From positions 1-17,713 of the forward strand of contig JAUWZT010000040.1 of the NCBI GenBank assembly GCA_030615145.1: a DNA stretch of 17,713 nt, given 5' to 3'. This document shows positions 14,151 through 17,713 of the stretch, piece after piece. The notes under the pieces are model-generated. The model was not told the origin of the DNA. It saw only the letters and a list, made by a program, of their open reading frames with translations, and did no database searches. The number at the start of each line of letters is the position of its first letter. Position 1 is the first letter of the stretch. The translations under genes and the position numbers were made by a program. This stretch comes from Promethearchaeota archaeon (GTDB taxonomy: Archaea; Asgardarchaeota; Lokiarchaeia; Sigyniarchaeales; SOKP01).

Positions 14151-14579
14151 ATGGAACACAAAAAATGGGTAATTCTCTGCTTTATTGGCGGAGTTTTAAT
14201 GCTTGTAAGTTCTGTGGTGGGCAGCGTGGGCTTTATAGGTATAGTCTTGAGCTGGGCTGCAGGAGTTTTCGGACTTGAAATGACGAATACTTTCTCAATT
14301 TTAATGACAATATTAGCATATATTGCGGCAGGCGGAGGAATTTCAGTTATTGTTGGAGCTTTGATTGCTGGTTATGGTCCCGATAGAATTGGAAGAATTG
14401 TAATAGGTATAGGAATTGGAACGGGTTTAATTGGTCTGATTATAATCCTAATAACGAATCTTATAGCCGGGATGTCGATAAGTGATTTACCAAACATATT
14501 TTCGAGCGCCTTCAATGGAACTTATGGACTTGCTGGCGTTATTATTTCAATATTTTCAAGAATGCGATTAAAAGATTAA
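14151..14579 (+). CDS. Small four-helix membrane protein of unknown function
   Basis: The 142-residue protein begins MEHKKW, and four hydrophobic helices follow: about 7-26 (VILCFIGGVLMLVSSVVGSV), 28-42, 47-72 and 80-105. A polar stretch with an N-x-T site (NGT, near 122) precedes a final hydrophobic segment. Glycine is unusually frequent in the helices, suggesting tight packing. No catalytic motif is visible. Many archaeal genomes carry families of such small membrane proteins, and I cannot place this one. It has its own TATA box (14088-14095), an AGAGG ribosome binding site and a hairpin-plus-T-run terminator (14604-14633), so it is a single-gene unit. Confidence 0.7.
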   Translation: MEHKKWVILCFIGGVLMLVSSVVGSVGFIGIVLSWAAGVFGLEMTNTFSILMTILAYIAAGGGISVIVGALIAGYGPDRIGRIVIGIGIGTGLIGLIIILITNLIAGMSISDLPNIFSSAFNGTYGLAGVIISIFSRMRLKD

Positions 14580-14603
14580 AGAAGCGAATCTTATTATTTG
14601 TTA

Positions 14604-14633
14604 ATTTCAACTTGAAATCTAAATTTTTTTTTT
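14604..14633 (+). terminator. Hairpin plus T-tract after the four-helix membrane protein gene
   Basis: ATTTCA (14604-14609) and TGAAAT (14613-14618) form a 6-base-pair stem with a 3-base loop, followed after five bases by ten T (14624-14633). It starts 25 bases after the stop codon at 14579. Confidence 0.5.
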
Positions 14634-14830
14634 GGTAATTTTAATTTCTTTTTTCAATAACTTAACAAGATTAGAAATATAGCTAATTTTTAACAAAAGC
14701 GTTTAAAAGAGATGTGGAATGGAACGCACCAAAAATTAAATGACTTAAAACTAACTTATTTGCTTTATTTTTTTTTGATTATTGGTTTTTCTTATCAAAA
14801 ACAGATAAATATTAATTAAAAAAAAAAAAA

Positions 14831-15211
14831 TTAAGAAGTTGATTGATTCTTTATGGGTCGTTTGAATAAGATTACTGCTATGAAATTTATAATGCTGCTT
14901 ACCCCCCAAAGAATGAAGACTATATAATCAAAGTCAGTAAATACAATTCCAGGGCCCGCAGTAGGAAGTAAGATAAGTACCGAAATAGGGATAATTGCTT
15001 GAAAAAGAAAACATGTTCGAGCAGTCTTTCTTCCCAATCTGAGACTGTGGGCAATTAATTCCTTTCTAATGTATTTAATTGTGATGAGCATTATTATAAA
15101 ATAAACAGGAGTCAGCACAAATATCATTAAGCTTAATACAAAGGAGAACATAGGTGTTAGAATTAAGCTTATGATTATTGGAATAAAACTTATTAAACAG
15201 AGATACAACAT
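14831..15211 (-). CDS. Small membrane protein of unknown function
   Basis: The protein has about 126 residues and four hydrophobic helices: roughly 3-17, 21-47, 68-87 and 97-117. Between helices 2 and 3 lies a basic loop (IRKELIAHSLRLGRKTAR) that would face the cytoplasm; the tail KRPIKNQSTS is polar. No enzymatic motif. ATG 15211-15209 is taken as the start; a TTG directly before it at 15214 is possible, but neither has a well-spaced ribosome binding site, the GAGGG on the minus strand being about 26 bases away. It is divergent from the methyltransferase gene at 15338 and shares the palindromic TATA region at 15271-15293. A run of 13 A (T on the transcript) just after its stop is a likely terminator. 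Confidence 0.65.
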   Translation of the reverse strand: MLYLCLISFIPIIISLILTPMFSFVLSLMIFVLTPVYFIIMLITIKYIRKELIAHSLRLGRKTARTCFLFQAIIPISVLILLPTAGPGIVFTDFDYIVFILWGVSSIINFIAVILFKRPIKNQSTS

Positions 15212-15270
15212 CAATTTTTTTTGCGTTATAATTCCATCCCTCTAAAATGTAGTATTAATTATAAGATAGA

Positions 15271-15293
15271 TTAGATTTTATATATAAATCTAA
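15271..15293. promoter_or_regulatory. Symmetrical divergent promoter: palindrome around a TATA box
   Basis: TTAGATTT-TATATAT-AAATCTAA is a perfect 8-base inverted repeat with a TATA centre that reads the same way on both strands. It sits 45 bases before ATG 15338 (plus strand) and 60 bases before ATG 15211 (minus strand). A wider pair, TGTAG (15248-15252) and CTACA (15294-15298), adds a further arm. It may drive both genes and bind one dimeric regulator. Confidence 0.5.
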
Positions 15294-15337
15294 CTACATT
15301 GTAACAATTTTGTTCAATAATAAATGAAAGAATATAG

Positions 15338-15916
15338 ATGAAAATATTGATGGGTTTTAGTAAAGCTAAAGGAATTTTAGGAGATGAATTTAGTAGGGAT
15401 GCGGATTTTTTGAGTTCTGTTGTATCTAAACTAAAATTAGTGAAGAACTCAAAAGTTTTAGATGTTGGTACGGGTAGAGGTCATATGGCAATCGTTCTTG
15501 CCCTTCACGGTTATCAAGTTATTACCGGTGAACCTGAGGGCGCTAATTGGGCAGATTGGAAAACACCTGCTAAGAAAGTAAGCGTTGAGGATATGATTAC
15601 ATTTACACCTTTTAACGCAGAAAAAATGCCTTTTGAAGACGCTTCTTTTAACGCTATTTTCCTCTATGCTACATTCCATCATATAGGTAATAAAAAGCTC
15701 GCACTAAGCGAATTTCTACGAGTTATGAAGCCTAAAGGTACATTGATAATTATTGAATTGACAGATGACGGGGTTGAAGTAGTGAGAAAGCGATGGAGAG
15801 GTCACCCAGATGCCGTTGATCCAAGGGCTTACACAAAAGATTTAGCGTTTGAAGTAAAAGTTATAGAAAGTAAGTATTTGAACGCTTTTATTTATAGCAA
15901 GATTATAGATAAGTAA
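15338..15916 (+). CDS. Class I SAM-dependent methyltransferase
   Basis: The 192-residue protein carries the Methyltransf_11-type core. Motif I is SKVLDVGTGRGHMAIVLALH (38-57), with the S-adenosylmethionine-binding glycine loop. VITGEPEG (61-68) is the post-I acidic strand. FNAEKMPFEDASFNAIFLYA (about 92-111) is motif II, followed by TFHHIGNKK, FLRVMKPKGTLIIIELTDDG and a short C-terminal end. An insertion after the acidic strand (WADWKTPAKKVSVEDM) is unusual and may shape the substrate site. Substrate unknown. It is not closely similar to the methyltransferase at 7128. The start is ATG 15338; a methionine five codons later is also possible. Divergent promoter at 15271-15293. Confidence 0.8.
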   Translation: MKILMGFSKAKGILGDEFSRDADFLSSVVSKLKLVKNSKVLDVGTGRGHMAIVLALHGYQVITGEPEGANWADWKTPAKKVSVEDMITFTPFNAEKMPFEDASFNAIFLYATFHHIGNKKLALSEFLRVMKPKGTLIIIELTDDGVEVVRKRWRGHPDAVDPRAYTKDLAFEVKVIESKYLNAFIYSKIIDK

Positions 15917-16025
15917 TCTGGGATGTATAGGAAAACTTAACATTTATTAATAAAAATAATTTATTTAAAGGAAATCTGATAAATAAAAATTAAAATTTGA
16001 ATTTCTTTTTTTGGAGGTTCTATGC

Positions 16026-16676
16026 GTGAAAAATGAAAATCGAAGGCAAAATATTTGCAATGTAGAAGCTATAAATTGCCAGAAATGTTCTGTGAATGGA
16101 GAATTAATGTGTAAGTTTGACATAAAAGACACAATCTATTTTATAATCCCTGTTTTGAGCGTATGGATTGTTTGGGTAGCAGGAGTTTTACATGGGTTTA
16201 TTTCTGGAGCGTTAAATACTCTTCAATTGATCTTCATATTCTCGAGTTATATTGTGTATTTAGCGTTCTTCTTCCAAGTCTGGGAAAATAAAATTCTCTG
16301 TAGTCATTGTCCTTATTACGCATTTGAAGATGAGAAAAAAGTCAAATGCTATGCAAATTATGGCATTTATAAAGCTTGGAAGTATGATCCCGCTCCTATG
16401 AGTCGCTCAGAAAAAATTCAATTCATAATTGGCATCTCAATTTTCGCTGGCTATCCTTTAATTATTTTACTCTTAACAAAAATGTATATTTATTTTGGAG
16501 TCGCGCTAATTTTTTCAATAATTTGGATTGTTTCTATGCATTTTCTCAGTTGTTCTAAATGTCCTAACTTTAGCTGCCCATTGAACGCCGTTCCAAAAAA
16601 CTTAGTTGATGATTATTTAAGGCATAATACCGTAATGCGAAAAGCGTGGGAAGAACAAGGATATATTATCGATTAA
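16026..16676 (+). CDS. Cysteine-rich integral membrane protein, conserved, function unknown
   Basis: The start is chosen as GTG 16026 because a perfect GGAGG (16013-16017) lies eight bases upstream; an earlier in-frame TTG (16011) overlaps that site. The 216-residue protein has Cys11, 18, 21 and 29 before the first helix, then two helix pairs (about 36-60 and 64-85; 131-151 and 155-174). Between and after them are CSHCP (92-96), Cys108 and SCSKCPNFSCPLNAVP (175-190). Ten cysteines in CxxC-like groups on one side of the membrane could bind zinc or an iron-sulfur cluster. The motifs YDPAPMSRSEK (120-130) and VMRKAWEEQGY (203-213) recall an uncharacterised family spread over archaea and anaerobic bacteria, by recollection. 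A redox or electron-transfer role is plausible but not shown. It stands alone, with a T-run near 16689. Confidence 0.75.
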   Translation: MKNENRRQNICNVEAINCQKCSVNGELMCKFDIKDTIYFIIPVLSVWIVWVAGVLHGFISGALNTLQLIFIFSSYIVYLAFFFQVWENKILCSHCPYYAFEDEKKVKCYANYGIYKAWKYDPAPMSRSEKIQFIIGISIFAGYPLIILLLTKMYIYFGVALIFSIIWIVSMHFLSCSKCPNFSCPLNAVPKNLVDDYLRHNTVMRKAWEEQGYIID

Positions 16677-16711
16677 TCAATATGCTTCTTTTTTTATATT
16701 TCGATAGAGGT

Positions 16712-16749
16712 AGATCGAGAGAAGTAGATTAAAGGTATAAAGATCGAGA
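16712..16749. repeat. Two copies of AGATCGAGA upstream of the repeat-protein gene
   Basis: AGATCGAGA occurs at 16712-16720 and 16741-16749, 29 bases apart (near three helical turns), in the 180-base gap before the gene at 16857. It is a possible binding-site pair, otherwise unexplained. Confidence 0.3.
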
Positions 16750-16856
16750 ATATAAATCTATATATCTCAAATACTTTTTCGTTATGATATGAAAAAATTT
16801 ATTAACAAATTGTTCCATAATTAATGTACATTTAATTCAAAAAATTGTGGTAAAAA

Positions 16857-17713
16857 TTGAATGTAAAAAACATTAAAGGGAAAACTGAATTCAATTCAGG
16901 TAAATTCTTAGGGTATGTTTTGTGGAAACAATCAGATGGATTTCATTTGAGATGGACCACGAAAGGAAGTAAAACTCATAACTTCCAAGGAAAAATTATT
17001 TGTGAAGCTGGAATTATGATTTCAAAAAGGGTTAGACCTGAAACGAAGATAGACAGAATAGAAAAAAACACAATTGGATGGGACACTATATTACAAGGTC
17101 AAGAGGATGGATTCGATTTCCGTACTCCAGGAAATTTCACTGTTGATTTAAAGATAAAAAATAAGAATATTAAACCAAAAAATATTTTTTTAGGTCCAAA
17201 TTTAACACAACCAGAGAGTAATCCCTTTACAATCATTCAAAAATTTGCTAAAATGAAAGTTGAGCCTAGCAAAAAAAGGGAACCAAAAGATTTTCAAATA
17301 ATAAGCGAAAAGCCCGCATATGAGTCTATTCCAAAGCCAGAACTTGAACCAGAACCAGTGTATGAACCTACGCCAGAACCAGAACCTGAACCAGTATATG
17401 AACCTACGCCAGAACCTGAGCCAGAACCAGTATATGAACCTACTCCAGAACCCGAACCTGAATCTGAACCAGTATATGAACCTATGCCAGAACCAGTGTA
17501 TGAACCTACACCAGAGCCTGAACCAGAAACAAGAATAACTGCATGGTTAAACCAGCTTCAAACATATAGAAAATATGAACCAGCACCAGAACCTGAACCA
17601 GAACCAGTATATGAACCAACTCCAGAACCGGAACCTGAACCAGAACCAGTATATGAACCAATCCCAGAACCGGAACCTGAACCAGAACCACTATATGAAC
17701 CTACTCCAGAACC
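16857..17713 (+). CDS. Protein with N-terminal beta-rich domain and long Glu-Pro-Tyr repeats, cut by the right edge
   Basis: From TTG 16857 (an in-frame TAA lies two codons upstream) the frame stays open for 285 codons to the window end. There is no signal peptide or membrane helix, so this part is cytosolic. Residues 1-125 form a compact beta-rich domain with aromatic/glycine turns: GYVLWKQSDGFHLRWTTKG (20-38), NTIGWD (75-80), GQEDGFDFRTPGNFTVDLKI (84-103) and FLGPN (112-116). I recall similar uncharacterised archaeal domains but cannot name one. A linker with basic residues (to about 155) leads into nine YEP-containing units with the ideal 12-residue unit VYEPTPEPEPEP, interrupted once by TRITAWLNQLQTYRK (17529-17573). 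The tail would be extended, strongly acidic and polyproline-like, and probably joins this domain to another beyond the edge. The TTG start is weakly supported; no earlier start exists. Confidence 0.75.
   Translation, partial: MNVKNIKGKTEFNSGKFLGYVLWKQSDGFHLRWTTKGSKTHNFQGKIICEAGIMISKRVRPETKIDRIEKNTIGWDTILQGQEDGFDFRTPGNFTVDLKIKNKNIKPKNIFLGPNLTQPESNPFTIIQKFAKMKVEPSKKREPKDFQIISEKPAYESIPKPELEPEPVYEPTPEPEPEPVYEPTPEPEPEPVYEPTPEPEPESEPVYEPMPEPVYEPTPEPEPETRITAWLNQLQTYRKYEPAPEPEPEPVYEPTPEPEPEPEPVYEPIPEPEPEPEPLYEPTPE
17334..17713 (+). repeat. In-frame DNA repeat array encoding EPEPVYEP units
   Basis: Copies of a 36-base unit (variants of 24 and 42 bases) with the core CCAGTATATGAACCT and a GAACC(A/T)GA filler run to the window end. 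The array is split by 45 unique bases at 17529-17573. Synonymous differences between copies (cca/cct, gta/gtg, acg/act/aca) show the peptide is kept while the DNA drifts. Confidence 0.85.

Noticed and set aside
14712..14819. 35-residue plus-strand open frame with a hydrophobic stretch (LTYLLYFFLIIGF).
   Set aside because: Such stretches arise easily from T-rich DNA, and there is no promoter or conservation evidence.
17320..17691. Open frames of 72 (plus) and 61 (minus) codons with Gln/Asn- or Val/Leu-rich repeats.
   Set aside because: They are alternative-frame readings of the EPEPVYEP repeat DNA; the frame from 16857 explains the array and has a globular domain in front.
17334..17713. Regular repeat array considered as a CRISPR or minisatellite.
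   Set aside because: It is one continuous reading frame with synonymous variation between copies, and there are no unique spacers except a single 45-base insertion that is also in frame.

Overview
The window is an AT-rich stretch of what looks like an archaeal genome. Several gene starts have TATA-like elements (TTTATATA, TTTAAATA) 35-70 bases upstream and G-rich ribosome binding sites. Arginine is mostly AGA/AGG. A large surface protein ends in the Ig-like domain plus single membrane helix seen on many archaeal surface proteins. Low GC, many small membrane and secreted proteins of unknown function and a long Glu-Pro-Tyr repeat protein would fit an Asgard (Lokiarchaeia-like) genome, but that placement is an inference. 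No rRNA, tRNA or CRISPR array was found.

Left part (1-4770): the first codons of a gene leaving the left edge, a stand-alone ChrB-type domain protein with a hairpin terminator, a zinc-ribbon protein, a secreted protein, a predicted RNase H-fold protein, a secreted beta-rich protein with the rotted remains of a paralogue beside it, and a pyridoxamine-phosphate-oxidase-like flavoprotein. Middle part (5023-10965): a large beta-helix/beta-propeller surface protein broken by a one-base frameshift, a soluble and a membrane-bound methyltransferase in tandem, an IS200/IS605-type element encoding only TnpB with matching hairpins at both ends, a truncated alpha/beta-hydrolase, and a membrane protein split by one in-frame stop. 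Right part (11080-17713): a possible small membrane protein, a GNAT acetyltransferase, a Gfo/Idh/MocA oxidoreductase, a DEDDy exonuclease, two small membrane proteins, a second methyltransferase, a cysteine-rich membrane protein and, at the right edge, a gene still open at the window end that encodes a globular domain followed by EPEPVYEP repeats.

This is a housekeeping/accessory mosaic, not one recognisable pathway; neighbours are mostly single-gene units with their own signals. The points of most interest are the four broken genes concentrated between 3980 and 10965, the TnpB element whose usual RuvC-II glutamate position is altered, two palindromes that centre on TATA boxes between genes, and the repeat protein at the right edge.
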